Of a DNA stretch of 64,000 nucleotides, positions 8,886 through 19,919 are shown piece after piece. Source of the stretch: Chloranthus sessilifolius (lineage: Eukaryota > Streptophyta > Magnoliopsida > Chloranthales > Chloranthaceae); contig CM037590.1 in the NCBI GenBank assembly GCA_021018995.1, positions 66,931,597 to 66,995,596 of the forward strand, read 5' to 3'. The notes beneath the pieces are model-generated. The model searched no databases. It worked only from the letters and a program-made list of their open reading frames with translations, and was not told where the DNA came from. Position 1 is the first letter of the stretch, and each line of letters opens with the position of its first letter. Position numbers and translations under genes: made by a program.

Positions 8886-9608
8886 GAGCCTCCGCAGTTG
8901 GCTATCAGCTTGGCATGGGGTGAGTCTCATGCTTTGTACCGTGCCTTGCCGGAGTTTCAGCGGGAGTGGCTGGTTTCTTTTGGTTTTGGGATGATTCTAG
9001 GGCTGGAGCCCTTTCAGGTCAATCGAGGCCTGATCGCGGCGATCATCGAGAGGTGGAGTGAGAGGCATCAGGCACTTCTCTTCCCAATGGATATGTTGCT
9101 GCCAACCCCAGAGGACTGGGTCCGCGTCACCGATCTTCATTTTGAGGGGGAGCTGATCATAGGGCAGATGGAGGGGAAATATTTGGAGGTGTGTGAGGAG
9201 ATTTTGGGCGTCCCTTATAAGTCGAGTGGATCGGGGTCAGGTGTGGTTCGGGTCACTTGGTTCTTCGATATGTTTGCGAATGACTTCGTCCCTCTGAGGC
9301 ATCATTCGGAGGTGAGGGCGCCTTATGAGGGGCGGTGTGCGGTAGTGGTAGGTCAGGAGCCTGTGACCAAGCCAGGGTTGGCTACAAATAGGGTGCTCCG
9401 AGCGTTTCTGATGCACTTCTTGGGTGCAGTACTCTTTTCGTCTTCGACTCGGGGATGCATCACCGGGTTGTTTTTTATGGTTCTCGGGGATCTGGATCGA
9501 GTCCATACCTATGCGTTGGGCCTGACAGCATTGGCGCATCTCTATGAGCAGTTCTACCGTCGGGGACAGGGCATCGCATTGATCGAAGGTTTCCTTCTGT
9601 TCCTCCAA
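8886..9608 (+). CDS. PMD gene exon 2 (A): PMD core, N-terminal part
   Basis: The acceptor is CGATAG|GAGCC and the donor CTCCAA|GTGAGT. The 241 codons are open throughout. Features typical of the PMD are ALPEFQREWLVSFGFGMIL, the IIERWSERHQALLFPMD segment (family pattern RW..ET..F) and LPTPEDWVRVTDLHFEGE (family pattern TLEDV..LLGL..G). The B copy aligns but has a frameshift after FDMFA and a stop replacing the last Gln codon. Confidence 0.7.
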
Positions 9609-9715
9609 GTGAGTTTTAGTTTAATTGGTATCATGGTGGTCCTTTAGTTTTGCTAATTTTTGGTCTTAGTGATTTTTAATGGTCCTTTTGTGTGTCATTG
9701 CTGCTTTTTTTAAAG

Positions 9716-9880
9716 TTTTGGGCGTATGATCATTTTTTATTTCTTCGTTTGGGGGTTCCGGTGGGGGTTGAGTTCATGTTTCCACGGATGCACATGTGGA
9801 GAGAGGCGTTGAAGGGTCGTCCGTGGTCTACTGATCTTCAGACCGCGCGAGGCCTCTTCGAGGATATGCATGTGGGGTAG
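9716..9880 (+). CDS. PMD gene exon 3 (A)
   Basis: Bounded by AAAG and GTATAT. 55 codons starting FWAYDHF and containing RMHMWREALKGRPW. The last codon is TAG where B has CAG (49388-49390). Confidence 0.65.
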   Translation, partial: FWAYDHFLFLRLGVPVGVEFMFPRMHMWREALKGRPWSTDLQTARGLFEDMHVG

Positions 9881-9966
9881 GTATATATCGTCATGTTTTT
9901 GTTTGGCTTTATTTTGTTTTAGGATTCTTAGGCTTTGTTAATGGGTCGATTTGTTCATTTGGATAG

Positions 9967-10585
9967 GTGATCTGGAGGCCCTACGATGATGAGGAGGATG
10001 TGGGTGAGGCGGTGATTGAGTCTGGCCGGCCCTTCTTCGATGTGGACATACGGGTCTATTGTTTTGAGGGTGGAGAGGATCCACACCTCTCGAGCGACAC
10101 AGGAGTTGGGGCTCGCTCAGGGAGTCCCTCCAGAGGTTAGCCACAGAGTGGCGAAGAGGATGACCGGCCCTCCAGGTTGGAATTTTATGGAGTGGGTGGC
10201 GCTCTAGATAGCCGATTTTAAGGCTGGGGGGACAAGTGTCATGAGGGCGCGTGACGAGGCAGATGTATGAGAGTATAGGAGGTGGTTCAGTGCGTTGGGT
10301 GGTGGGCGCCTCTTCACGTTTCCTTTTCATGGCAATGGCTCTTTTGCGATCTGTGGGTCGGAGTCAGCGTCGGCATTGATGGAGAGGTTGGCCGCATTGG
10401 AGGAGGGCCATCTCACGGCGAGTGTGCAGGGGGCATTGGATTCTCTCCATAGGGTGATGGAGCAGATGGGGCATGCTCCTCGTCCTGATGAGGAGATGTT
10501 GCACTCTTTGACTGACTCGATCACTAGGGCTAGGGCAGCAGAGGATGAGTTGGGGGCTCGGCTAGCGGAGACCCGAGAGCTCCTG
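9967..10585 (+). pseudogene. PMD gene exon 4 (A), frameshifted
   Basis: Acceptor GGATAG, donor CTCCTG|GTGAGT. It aligns with the intact exon 4 of B (49486-50105). A 2-nt loss near 10070 shifts the frame, and a CAG to TAG stop follows at about 10205. The shared pieces are SGRPFFDVD, RIHTSRATQELGL, SHRVAKRM, GGGRLFT, FHGNGSF and the helical ASVQGALDSLHRVMEQMGHA. Confidence 0.65.
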
Positions 10586-10681
10586 GTGAGTTAGTTTATT
10601 GGTTTCATTTGTTCGTGTATTATATTGACTTATTCTGGTGATGTTTTTTTTTATATGGTTGCTTTATTTTATTGTGGACAA

Positions 10682-11431
10682 TCTGTGAGAGAGTCTGAGG
10701 TCGCTCGCTAGGCGACTCTATTGGAGGTCTATCGTAGTCAGCAGTAGGCCGATCACGCGGTGGCGGCTAGCCTGCGCTCTAAGATTGAGCGATTGGTGAG
10801 TATTTTAGATCGGATTGATTAATTTGTTGATGGTTCGGAGCTCCTTGTTAATGTTGGGATGTTGGTGATATTTGCATAAGGCAGAGCTTGCCGCCGCAGG
10901 GCTTCTGCACGAGCATTTGATTCTTCTTCAGTGGCCTCCTCCAGTTGGGAGGATCCAGCGATGGCTCATCTTCGGTCTGAGCTGGAGCATTGGGTAAGTT
11001 CTCCACTCTTTCAGTTTACTTGTGTCATTGTGGCAGTTTGTTAAGTGTTATTGTTGTGTTTTCTTAATAGTTTACTAACATCGTGTTGGTGTCTCAGAGC
11101 AAGGTTGCTGAGGACCTCCAGACGAGGGAGGCGACTGCTGCCTCTTTATACCTAGAGAGTCAGGTATAATTTCCAATTTTTGATGTGATTCTATTTAGGT
11201 TGTTTCGTCCTGTTTGTTTTTGACATATTTTGCATTGGTTTTCTTGGTTTTTCGTGCAGGTTGTTCCGGATTCCGCTCCTGAGGCTCCCCCTTAGGGGTC
11301 TGTTCCTATTCCTAGTTAGGTATGTTTTAGTTGATGTATTTATAGTTTATTAGTCATTGTAGAGTTATCTGATATATTTGTTTGTTCTTGTTGCAGCCGC
11401 CTAGATTCACCATTCCTTTCGTGCCACCTGC
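10682..11431 (+). pseudogene. PMD gene exons 5-9 (A), short helical exons
   Basis: Five short exons separated by small GT-AG introns. Exon 5 (10682-10795) has a CAG to TAG stop and a lost acceptor AG compared with B. Exon 6 is 10881-10993, exon 7 11098-11163 (SKVAEDLQTREATAASL), exon 8 11260-11319 (two CAG to TAG stops). Exon 9 begins at 11397 and is cut at 11431 by the nested LTR element, resuming at 19167. Confidence 0.55.
11427..11431. repeat. TSD (left) of the nested LTR element in exon 9
   Basis: CCTGC before the LTR, repeated exactly at 19162-19166. Element B shows the uninterrupted exon at this site (near 50949). Confidence 0.9.
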
Positions 11432-13237
11432 TGTTGTTGCTCCACATGTGCCTGATTTATGTGTGTTTTGAATGACGAATTAATGAATATTAAGTTACAT
11501 AATTTTAAATTATGAAAGAGATATCAGCACATTGAGGGCTAACAATAGCCTGCAAGATCAGGGCCAATTGTAGCAAGTTTTAAAAGTGAGTATATTAAAG
11601 ATCGTCCACAGAGAATTTGTCTGAAATATGAGATAGACCTCCAGATCTGTGCTACCAGATCTGGCTCTATAATTATCTAGAAAGCAGATAAAAAGAGAGT
11701 GTTGGGTTTTGTCACGTTTAACTAAAAGCAAATAAAGAAAAGAACTAACTACGTGATCCAGATCCGAGTTGTGGAGGTGTTTAAAATAAAACAAATGCAG
11801 AAATAATAGCTTCATGTATTTTAGCCTTTGAATTTTAATGGAGAATCTGTATTCCAATAGAGCAGATTCAATCTTCATCGCTACCAAAGATGATGTAAGA
11901 GAAATAAATCTGAATTAAGGAATAGGTTTAGACTTATGGCTATGATCACATCCAATGGTCACAGATCATCCAATAGTTGTGGCCTTTCTTTAGTTGAACA
12001 TGAACATCATCGTAAGTCTTTGCTAGAATTAGGTTACCAACGCTAATTCATACAGGACAATGAATTAAGGGAAGTTGGATGCGGGTGAGTGAATCTAAAG
12101 AAGTCTAATGCACTAAGGTGAACATTCGTAACCCTCGACATGACTCCAATGGAGAAGACACAAATTACAAAGAACCTTTTAAAATCCAAAATTACAATTA
12201 CAAAGCACGGCTTTAGAAAGCCCTCGGACTTGCGCCTTGAATCCGATCTCCTTGGAGTTACAAATCACTCTCAACAACTCTCAAAAGCAAAACAGAGGAA
12301 GAAATTACAAGGCAGGATAGACTATCCTGACCTAAGGAAGGGAAACAGAGATGAAAACTCAAAACTGGATGCCACAATTGGGCAAATGTCTTCTATTTAT
12401 AGCTTTCCTTGATCCTCTGAATTGAAATTGACCAATCGAAGTGTTCGATCTGGATTGCCCAATGGCGATTGAGCACGGGGATCCAGGATCTGTTTCGCCA
12501 ATGAAAATGCTCGATCTGGTTCCACCAATCAGCGCTAGAAGCATCAATTCATTATGGAATTCAAAAATCTTTGAGCTTCTAGAAGTTCCCGCCAAGTGAT
12601 TTCATCTTTGAGCTCACATGGGTTGGAATATGCTTTTGGATCTTGATTGGAATCTGAAATGTCCCATTAAATGCATTGGGGCGTGCAGAGATTACGAAAT
12701 GCCCTTTAAACAAGCGTAATTCCCGTAATGTCCTTTCAGAGTTTAAGTGCCTTTTCAAAGTGTTTTGGCTCCAAGTTCTTTTCGCAAAGCAATTTGGCTT
12801 CGAAAGTCTTTTCGCAAAGGACTTCTCCCAGATCTTCTATTCAAAAGGAAATTTCAACTATTCAACAGTAACATGGTTCTTTTCGAGTAGTTCATTACAC
12901 TCCGTAATCAATTGAATGTAACTTTGACCTTTTCAAAAAGTACTTTTTACTTTGCGATTTGAACTTTTAACTTGATTTCTTCTTTGCGAATGGATCCTTC
13001 TTCTTCTTCGTGTCTTTTCTTGCTCTTTTAGGACCTTTTTAGCCATTCGAGGCTATTTCTTCACTCCCTCTTTGAGCTTGACATGAGTTGTCGACTTTTG
13101 ATCATTTTAGGATGCTTTTCGGACTTGGACTGTAATTGGTTAGTGTAAAATGCACACTAAAGCACTTATTTAGTCTTCTCAAGGGTCTTTCAAAGCTCAT
13201 GTTTAGGGGTGAAAAATGGTATTTTCACTACTTAACA
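11432..13237 (-). repeat. 3' LTR of the nested LARD-like element
   Basis: TGTTGTTGC...CTTAACA on the plus strand. In element sense a TATA box (CTATAAATAGAAG, plus-strand complement about 12393-12405) lies mid-LTR. Differences from 17379-19161 are mostly 1-6-bp changes at CG, CAG or CTG sites. Confidence 0.92.
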
Positions 13238-13253
13238 CACCCCAAACCTAAGC
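13238..13253 (-). other. Polypurine tract of the nested element
   Basis: Plus strand CACCCCAAACCTAAGC; in element sense GCTTAGGTTTGGGGTG abuts the LTR start TGTTAAG. A 14-bp duplicate (ACACCCCAAACCTA) occurs inside the element at about 14800-14813. Confidence 0.7.
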
Positions 13254-16042
13254 TTTGCTAGTCCACGAGCAAAGAAACATAAAAAACAAAGTAAAGAGCC
13301 ACTTTTGTAGGAAGCACAGTGCATTTAGCATATGCAACAAGCCTTTTCAACCCCTAGGTGATCCCTAGAGGAGGAGTGAAGTCTCGAGGGTTTTCAGTGA
13401 AGGTACCCACAACTTCTCCATGGGACAGCTTGGCATTAGTGCACGTTATCTCATGAGCAATCAAAGATCGAAATTAGTTACTCTTGAATCCATGTTTACG
13501 TAAATTTAGTTGTATTGTTTGCAAGGAGATTTCAACATTTATAAACCTCATGAATGTTTCAATATTTCCAATCGTGAACAAATCATAGAAAATCATACAA
13601 ATGTGCCGTGAAGCTCATCCTATGGATAAAAATTAGGTTATAAGTCATACTTAATGTGCTCAAGTTCCAACCCAAACACTCACCGGGTATACTCTCATCG
13701 TGTTTTTGTTGAGGGTTCGTTTCACTCAAGCTCAAGAGCAGTTACATCTCCCAAATGGATCTGTAACCATGAGCATAGGCTGCTTCTAATCGGCATCATT
13801 GACATCTCCTCACCATAGATTGGGGAACTTCTTATCTCTACATGACAGCTCACTCAACTTTGGATCACAAGGACTTTTAATCTAGGTTTGTTTGTATGGC
13901 TTATGGAGTGAAGTTTCAAGGAAAGGCGCTTTAAAACAGGGGGTTTGAATTTGAGAACTTCGTGAAGTGCTGAGATGGTTCATGACTCCACCTTTTTGAG
14001 TTTAGCTTCTTCTTCTTCTTTTGAGATTCTCACATTCACGGTGATCAGTTCTTTCTTTGATCTTGCATTTTTTTTTAACATAAGGTCCTTTTTGCCTTTT
14101 TGCTTGCAACTTTTCATATTGTTTGTCTCTTCTTTTCTCGGTCACCATATTGCTGTTTTTGAGGTATTTTCTCTTCATTTTCTTGATGTTGCCCGTAAAT
14201 GGTCCATCTTGATTCTTTCTCCTTTACCTCCGAATTCTCGAGTGAGGAAGGCTGAATTGGTTCCATAGGTTCAGTGCAAGTACTTTTGGGTATTTTTGAT
14301 GAAGGATTGTAGGATTCTGACTCAAATGGGGTACAAGCAGGCAGATTTTTCTTGGTTGGTTCATTGAGGTTCAGTCCAAAGAAGGCCTTGATCTTTTCTT
14401 GATCTCATGAGTCGTCACTTGTTTCAATTTGGAGTTTCCTAACTTCTAGTGGATCTAATGCCTCACCAATCCTTTGAATCGAGAAAAAAATTGCCTCGAT
14501 CACTCTTCGAGAGATGGAAAATATATGGGCTCAATTCTCACCGGTTATGGTTTTTCTTGAGCTTTTAAGTATATCTTTACCTTTTTCTCTTCCTTTTGAC
14601 TTACTACGTCGATACCGATGTTTTATGGTGTAATCATCATGGAAATGTAGACTATCGAAGGTTTAGAATGTCTAAATTTTTGCAAAGAATATTTAAAAAT
14701 TTCCTAGTTAACTTGATTCTTAAGTACATTAAATTCTTTCACCTTACTTAGGTGATTTTTACGCCTTTATCTTTGATCGTCCAGGGGGATCTGTCTGCCA
14801 CACCCCAAACCTATGAGGAGCAGTGTCCTCACCGGTTCAAAGGTGGCATGGTCCCATTATTCAGAAAAACATGAAGGAAATCATAAGCAATGAGAAAGTA
14901 AAACATGACAAAGTGAGCATTGGAGAAAGCAAAATTTATTGACTAGAAATATTACAGAAGAAAAGAAAATTAAAGATGAGGGGGACTGGGATTAAGGGAG
15001 AGGGCGGGGAAGGTGGAGGGAAGGTTGTGTTTTGGGTAGTTAAGTTAGCAGAGGTGGTGATAGAGGGGGTCTGTTTGGGTAGCTAACTCAAGAACAAGGG
15101 AAGTGAGGCCATAGGTAGTTCGTGGGGTGGTTTGGGTAGTCTGGGTGGTAGTGGAGGAAGCACTAGGACTAGGTCTGTTTGGGTTGCACTGTGAGGCAAA
15201 ATGGAGAGGGGGTAATGGGGATAGGGTGGTAATGGGGTTAACTGGATGAGCTCCTATGTAGAGCATCGATTGTCGCATTTGTTTGGAGCCGGGCTTGGAT
15301 ATTTTGGAGGTAGGTGAGGATCCGGGTGTAGGGAGGTGTAGGGGAGATTGGCCTAGAGGGATTGGGGAGGGTGTGGAGGAATAGGGAACCGGGCCATCTG
15401 TGGGTCAGAGGAGGTGCAGAGAGCTGGCTACCTCAGGGCGTGTGGACTAAGTCTGAAAGTGGTGCACTAAAGAGCTGGTCACCACAGGAGTTGGGCTTGT
15501 AAACTAGTAGGTGGCCGAGGCTCGGGGGCTGGTTGAGGCCACAATTTCCACTTCTGCAAGACATGCCCACCCACACTTTCGTGGCTTGGTTCTCTGTCAT
15601 GCTCAGCAAGAACTAGCTCGCTCAAAGTGCTATGGGTTCGTAGGGCAGCAGGATAAAAGAAGAAAGAAAAACTAAGAATGTAAAAATCTAAACTATATGC
15701 AGAAAAATAAAAATGTAAAATTGAATATATGAGCAAGGAAATGGAAAACATGATAAACATACACAACAAAAAAAAAAAAAAAAAAAAAAAAAGCAGGATG
15801 GCTATGCAAAACGAAGGAAACTAATGCTAATAATAGAGAAACAGTAAAAACAAGGTAAGGGACTGCATACAAAGTTTAAAAAAAATTAGAAAAGTGTTGA
15901 TACAAAAACAGAATTTGTGAATGCAAAATAGGTAAACAAAGTTAGAAACTAACTATACTCACAAAAAAAATGACGAAAATTAGTAAAACTAGGACACATT
16001 AACCTAAGAAAGAAAAAAAAAAAAATCAAATGATCTAAAAGC
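13254..16042. other. Interior of the nested element, no coding domain
   Basis: AT-rich with frequent stops on both strands. Short open frames (13975-14268 plus, 15045-15278 minus, 15479-15769 minus) have no recognisable motif. A 26-bp poly(A) run ends near 15792. The sequence may serve packaging or priming only. Confidence 0.5.
15767..15793. repeat. Poly(A) run
   Basis: An uninterrupted A tract on the plus strand inside the nested element. Confidence 0.9.
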
Positions 16043-16276
16043 GAATTTGAAACTAAAATTTCTAAAAACAGAATTTGAAACTAAAATTCATAAAAACAGA
16101 ATTTGAAACTAAAATTCCTAAAAACAGAATACTAAAATTCCTAAAAACAGAATTTGAAACTAAAATTCCTAAAAACAGAATTTGAAAATCTAAAAACAGA
16201 ATACTAAAATTCCTAAAAACAGAATTTGAAAATCTAAAAACAGAATTTGAAACTAAAATTCCTAAAAACAGAATTT
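16043..16276. repeat. Minisatellite in the nested element
   Basis: About nine tandem copies of a 28-bp unit built from CCTAAAAACAGAATTTGAAA plus CTAAAATT. Shorter variants lack the TTTGAAA part, so two unit lengths alternate. Purely AT-rich, with no coding signal. Confidence 0.85.
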
Positions 16277-17353
16277 TTAATGCCAAAGGATACATCCTAA
16301 GCCCAAACATCCTAAGCCCAAAGAGAATCTAATGCCAAAAGCCCGAGATACGTATGAATCTAAGTGAAAAAATGATTAAAGGTGAATACAAAGGTGAAAA
16401 GCAAGATTCATAAGATCAATCCCTTTGTTGATGATGTGTATGAATAGAATAAAAAAAATAAATAAATAATGAAGCATGGGAGCACATATTAAAAACAGAG
16501 TTCATACACAGCTGAGACCAATTTATGATGAAGAAATCTCGAAGGAAAATAAAATAAGTGGGTCCATTGAATATTCAAAACACTATGATTCACTACTCAT
16601 TATCCTACATGATTCCTAAAAATACAAAAATGATCTCAAGAGTCCGGATGGGAAAAGTGGATGCAAATGGAGAAAACATTATCTGAAGATATATATATAT
16701 TTTTTATTTTTATAATTTTCTATTTTTTTTTATTTTTTACTTGTTTTGGATCATTGAGGCTCAACAAGAGCCCTTATTTACTATTGCTGAAAATAATGAG
16801 AAACAACTCAGAGATTTTCTATTCGTGTTTTCATTTTCTTTTATTTTGTATTTGGTTTTTAAAAAAAAAATCAGAATGCCTAAAAGACAGTAGAAATTAT
16901 AATGAACAAACAATAAACACAATGTGAGGCTGGTTCTCAAGAATTTAAAGATAGAAAATGAATGCAAAGGAGAAGAGGATGCAAACTCAGCAGATCTGCT
17001 CCACTTTTAGTCCAGATGCTCCTTGTTGACGGTTTGCTCCAGATCTGCAAAAATCCAAAACTGCAGGTACCTTATTCCAAAGATATTGACAAAAATAAAA
17101 GAAAAACTCAAAGCTCGCCCAAATTTGACAAAAAGACAAAAGAGTGGCGTGACATTTATTCAAACAACTAGAAGGCAAAGAATAAAAACTTAGAAAAATA
17201 AATAAATAAAAAAATTCTCACAAAGAAATAGGTTTTCTATACAAAGGAGACATTTAATCAAGCACTTGGAATACAAAGTGGGTTTAAAGCAAAAACTAAA
17301 ATGAAAATCAAATCTATAAAATTAAAAACTTAGGTCTACCAATTTTAGAACAA
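16277..17353. other. 5' interior of the nested element
   Basis: No domain. The stretch 16501-16579 matches 28771-28848 in the pol region of element A at roughly 85-90 percent by eye. A (TA)-rich patch lies near 16690. Confidence 0.5.
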
Positions 17354-17371
17354 ATTCCCGACAGCGCGCCA
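17354..17371 (-). other. Primer-binding site of the nested element
   Basis: In element sense TGGCGCGCTGTCGGGAAT, seven bases from the LTR end. It resembles the tRNA-Asp-type PBS (TGGCGCCGTTGCCGGGGA) common in plant Ty3 elements, with several mismatches; the primer tRNA is uncertain. Confidence 0.65.
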
Positions 17372-17378
17372 AAAAACT

Positions 17379-19161
17379 TGTTGTTGCTCCACATGTGCAC
17401 GATTTATGTGTTTTGAATGACAATTAATGAATATTAAGTTACATAATTTTAAATTATGAAAGAGATATCAAGACATTGAGGGCTAACAATAGCTGCAAGA
17501 TCGGGGCCAATTGTAGCAAGTTTTAAAAGTGAGTATATTAAAGATCGCCCACGAGAATTTGTCTAAAATATGAGATAGACCTCATCTCAGGCTACCAGAT
17601 CCGGCTCTATAATTATCTAGAAAGCGATAAAAAGAGAGTGTTGGGTTTTGTCACGTTTAACTAAAAGCAAATAAAGAAAAGAACTAACTACGTGATCCGG
17701 ATCCGAGTTGTGGAGGTGTTTAAAATAAAACAAATGCGTAAATAATAGCTTCATGTATTTTAGCCTTTGAATTTTAATGGAGAATCAGATTCCAATAGAG
17801 ATTCAATCTTCATCCGGCTACCAAAGACAGGATGTAAGAGAAATAAATCAATTAAGGAATAGGTTTAGACTTATGGCTATGATCGTCAATGGTCACAGAT
17901 CATCCAATAGTTGTGGCCTGTTCTTTAGTTCGAACATGAACATTTATCATCGTAAGTCTTTGCTAGAATTAGGTTACCAACGCTAATTCGCACAGGACAA
18001 TGAATTAAGGGAAGTTGGATGCGGTGAGTGAATCTAAAGAAGTCTAATGCACTAAGGTGAACATTGAACCCTCGACATGACTCCAATGGAGAAGACACAA
18101 ATTAGAACCTTTTAAAATCCAAAATTACAATTACAAAGCACGGCTTTAGAAAGCCCTCGGACTTGCGTCTTGAATCCGATCTCCTTGGAGTTACAAATCA
18201 CTCTCAACAACTCTCAAAAGCAAAACAGAGGAAGAAATTACAAGGTACAGATAGACTATCGTAGGAAGGAAACAGAGATGAAAACTCAAAACTGGATGCC
18301 ACAATTGGGCAAATGTCTTCTATTTATAGCTTTCCTTGATCCCTGTATTGAATTGACCAATCGAAGTGTTCAGATCTGGATTGCCCAATGGCGATTGAGC
18401 ACGGATCGGATCTGCGCCAATGAAAATCCGTTCGATAATCGGTTCAATCATCAGAAGCATCAATTATGGAATTCAAAAATCTGTTTGAGTTCTAGAAGTT
18501 CCGCCAAGTGATTTCATCTTTGAGCGCCACATGGGTTGGAATATGCTTTTGGATCTTGATTGGAATCTTCCAAATGTCCCTGGTCATTAAATGCATTGGG
18601 CGGCAGAGATTAATCGAAATGCCCTTTAAACAAGTCATAATTCCCGTAATGTCCTTCGTAGAGTTTAAGTGCCTTTTCGCAAAGTGTTTTGGCTCGAAGT
18701 TCTTTTCGCAGCAATTTGGCTTGAAAGTCTTTTAAAGGACTTCTCCCGGATCTTCTATTCGAAAAGGAAATTTCAACTATTCGAGCAGAACATGGTTCTT
18801 TTCGAGTAGTTCATTACTGACTCGTAATCAATTCAAGAACTTTGACCTTTTGAAAAGTACTTTTACTTTGCGATTTGAACTTTTAACTTGATTTCTTCTT
18901 TGCGAATGGATCCTTCTTCTTCTTCAGGTCTTTTCTTGCTCTTTTAGGACCTTTTTAGCCATTGCTGAGGCTATTTCTTCACTCCCTCTTTGAGCTTGAC
19001 ATGAGTTGTCAGCTTTTTGATCATTTTAGGATGCTTTTCGGACTTGGACCTGTCTAATTGGTTAGCTGTAAAATGCACACTAAAGCACTTATTTAGTCTT
19101 CTCAAGGGTCTTTCAAAGCTCATGTTTAGGGGTGAAAAATGGTATTTTTCACTACTTAACA
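17379..19161 (-). repeat. 5' LTR of the nested LARD-like element
   Basis: Partner of 11432-13237, 1783 bp, with the same TG...CA ends. In element sense its TATA box (plus-strand complement about 18325-18337) precedes the leader toward the PBS. Confidence 0.92.
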
Positions 19162-19166
19162 CCTGC
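19162..19166. repeat. TSD (right) of the nested LTR element
   Basis: CCTGC, identical to 11427-11431; PMD exon 9 resumes immediately after. Confidence 0.9.
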
Positions 19167-19302
19167 CGATCCTGTGACCGCTGAGACGGTTGAGCACCTT
19201 CTGAGGGAGAGGGCAGATCTAGTGTGGTCTTTTCTTATTCAAAGTTTTTTTTCATTCAAGTATGTATATGTTGTCTCTCTTAGACTTGGTATGGTTATGC
19301 AG

Positions 19303-19866
19303 GTTCATCAACTTGAGGAGGCGCGACTAGAGGCGAAGCGAGCGTGCATCACTCTGGAGGCCAGACGGGTCCTCGGGGAGGTGGAGAGTCGTGAGGATCT
19401 GGTGATCGAGATGATGGTCACACAAAAGACTCATGCCGAGGCATTGGAGGTGGCATGTCGGTCGGCGCAGGCAGAGATGCAGGTGGCCCTGGATCGGATG
19501 CAGTATCGTCTAGGGAGGGAGCGAGGGGCGCGTAGATCAGCTAGTCGGCTTGAGGGATCAGAGTCGAGGGCTATGTGGTCTTCGTCCAGGCAGTCTTGTC
19601 ACACATCGCGTGATCGTGTCAGGAGTGATACTCACGAGGATTTTGTCGCTCGTGGGTATCCAGGTGAGCATCCTCCTCATTCTCGATTGAGGCAGACTGT
19701 TAGTCAGGTGAGTGAGGCGGTCTCTGTAGTGGGGTCGCACCGTCTAGAGGTTCCAATAACTCCAGGCGCCGGGATCATTTTTTCAGAGGACCAGTCTATG
19801 GACCTTCGAGCTGATGATACTGGGGACAGTGGTGCTCGACCGTCCCAATGGCAGCGTAGGGAGTAG
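19303..19866 (+). CDS. PMD gene last exon (A): coiled coil and tail
   Basis: After TTATGCAG the frame is open for 187 codons to TAG. The first 80 residues are strongly helical (VHQLEEARLEAKRA, EVESREDLVIEMM, ALEVACRSAQAEMQVALDRM) and probably a coiled coil. Then comes an Arg/Ser-rich stretch and a C-terminus with ITPGAGIIFSEDQS and a DDTGDSGARPSQW motif. In B the same exon is split by a solo LTR. This is the best preserved piece of the gene in A. Confidence 0.65.
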   Translation, partial: VHQLEEARLEAKRACITLEARRVLGEVESREDLVIEMMVTQKTHAEALEVACRSAQAEMQVALDRMQYRLGRERGARRSASRLEGSESRAMWSSSRQSCHTSRDRVRSDTHEDFVARGYPGEHPPHSRLRQTVSQVSEAVSVVGSHRLEVPITPGAGIIFSEDQSMDLRADDTGDSGARPSQWQRRE

Positions 19867-19919
19867 GTGTGTGCACGTGTATATTTTGTCCATTATGAGT
19901 GCACATTATATATACAGGG

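Larger units (their letters stand above)
11432..19161 (-). mobile_element. Nested LTR retrotransposon without recognisable pol (LARD-like)
   Basis: Two LTRs (11432-13237 and 17379-19161) flank a 4.1-kb interior, with a perfect 5-bp TSD CCTGC. Element orientation is minus: a PBS-like TGGCGCGCTGTCGGGAAT (17354-17371) adjoins the right LTR, and a purine-rich AGGTTTGGGGTG adjoins the left. I find no gag, protease, RT or integrase motif, so it fits a large non-autonomous derivative mobilised in trans. The LTRs are nearly identical between clustered small differences, suggesting a young insertion. Confidence 0.88.
8230..19866 (+). pseudogene. Plant-mobile-domain (PMD) gene, about ten exons, broken (A)
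   Basis: Comparison with element B and GT-AG borders give exons at 8230-about 8600, 8886-9608, 9716-9880, 9967-10585, about 10682-10795, 10881-10993, 11098-11163, 11260-11319, 11397-11431 plus 19167-19221, and 19303-19866. Exons 3, 7 and 8 have the same length in both copies (165, 66, 60 bp). The protein has an acidic N-terminus, a PMD (aminotransferase-like) core in exons 2-4 and a C-terminal coiled coil. PMD proteins occur both as host silencing factors and as transposon-borne genes; antisense extra ORFs between pol and the 3' LTR are known in Tat elements. Stops (several CAG to TAG), a frameshift in exon 4 and a 7.7-kb insertion in exon 9 disable this copy. Confidence 0.75.

Noticed and set aside
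13975..14268. 97-aa ORF in the nested element
   Set aside because: Phe/Ser-rich translation of a T-rich tract, no family features.
16043..16276. Regular repeats as a CRISPR array
   Set aside because: Units are contiguous and AT-only with no unique spacers, in a plant transposon.
8230..19866. The PMD gene as an ordinary host gene
   Set aside because: It lies between pol and the 3' LTR in two independent elements at the same position and orientation, so it belongs to the element.
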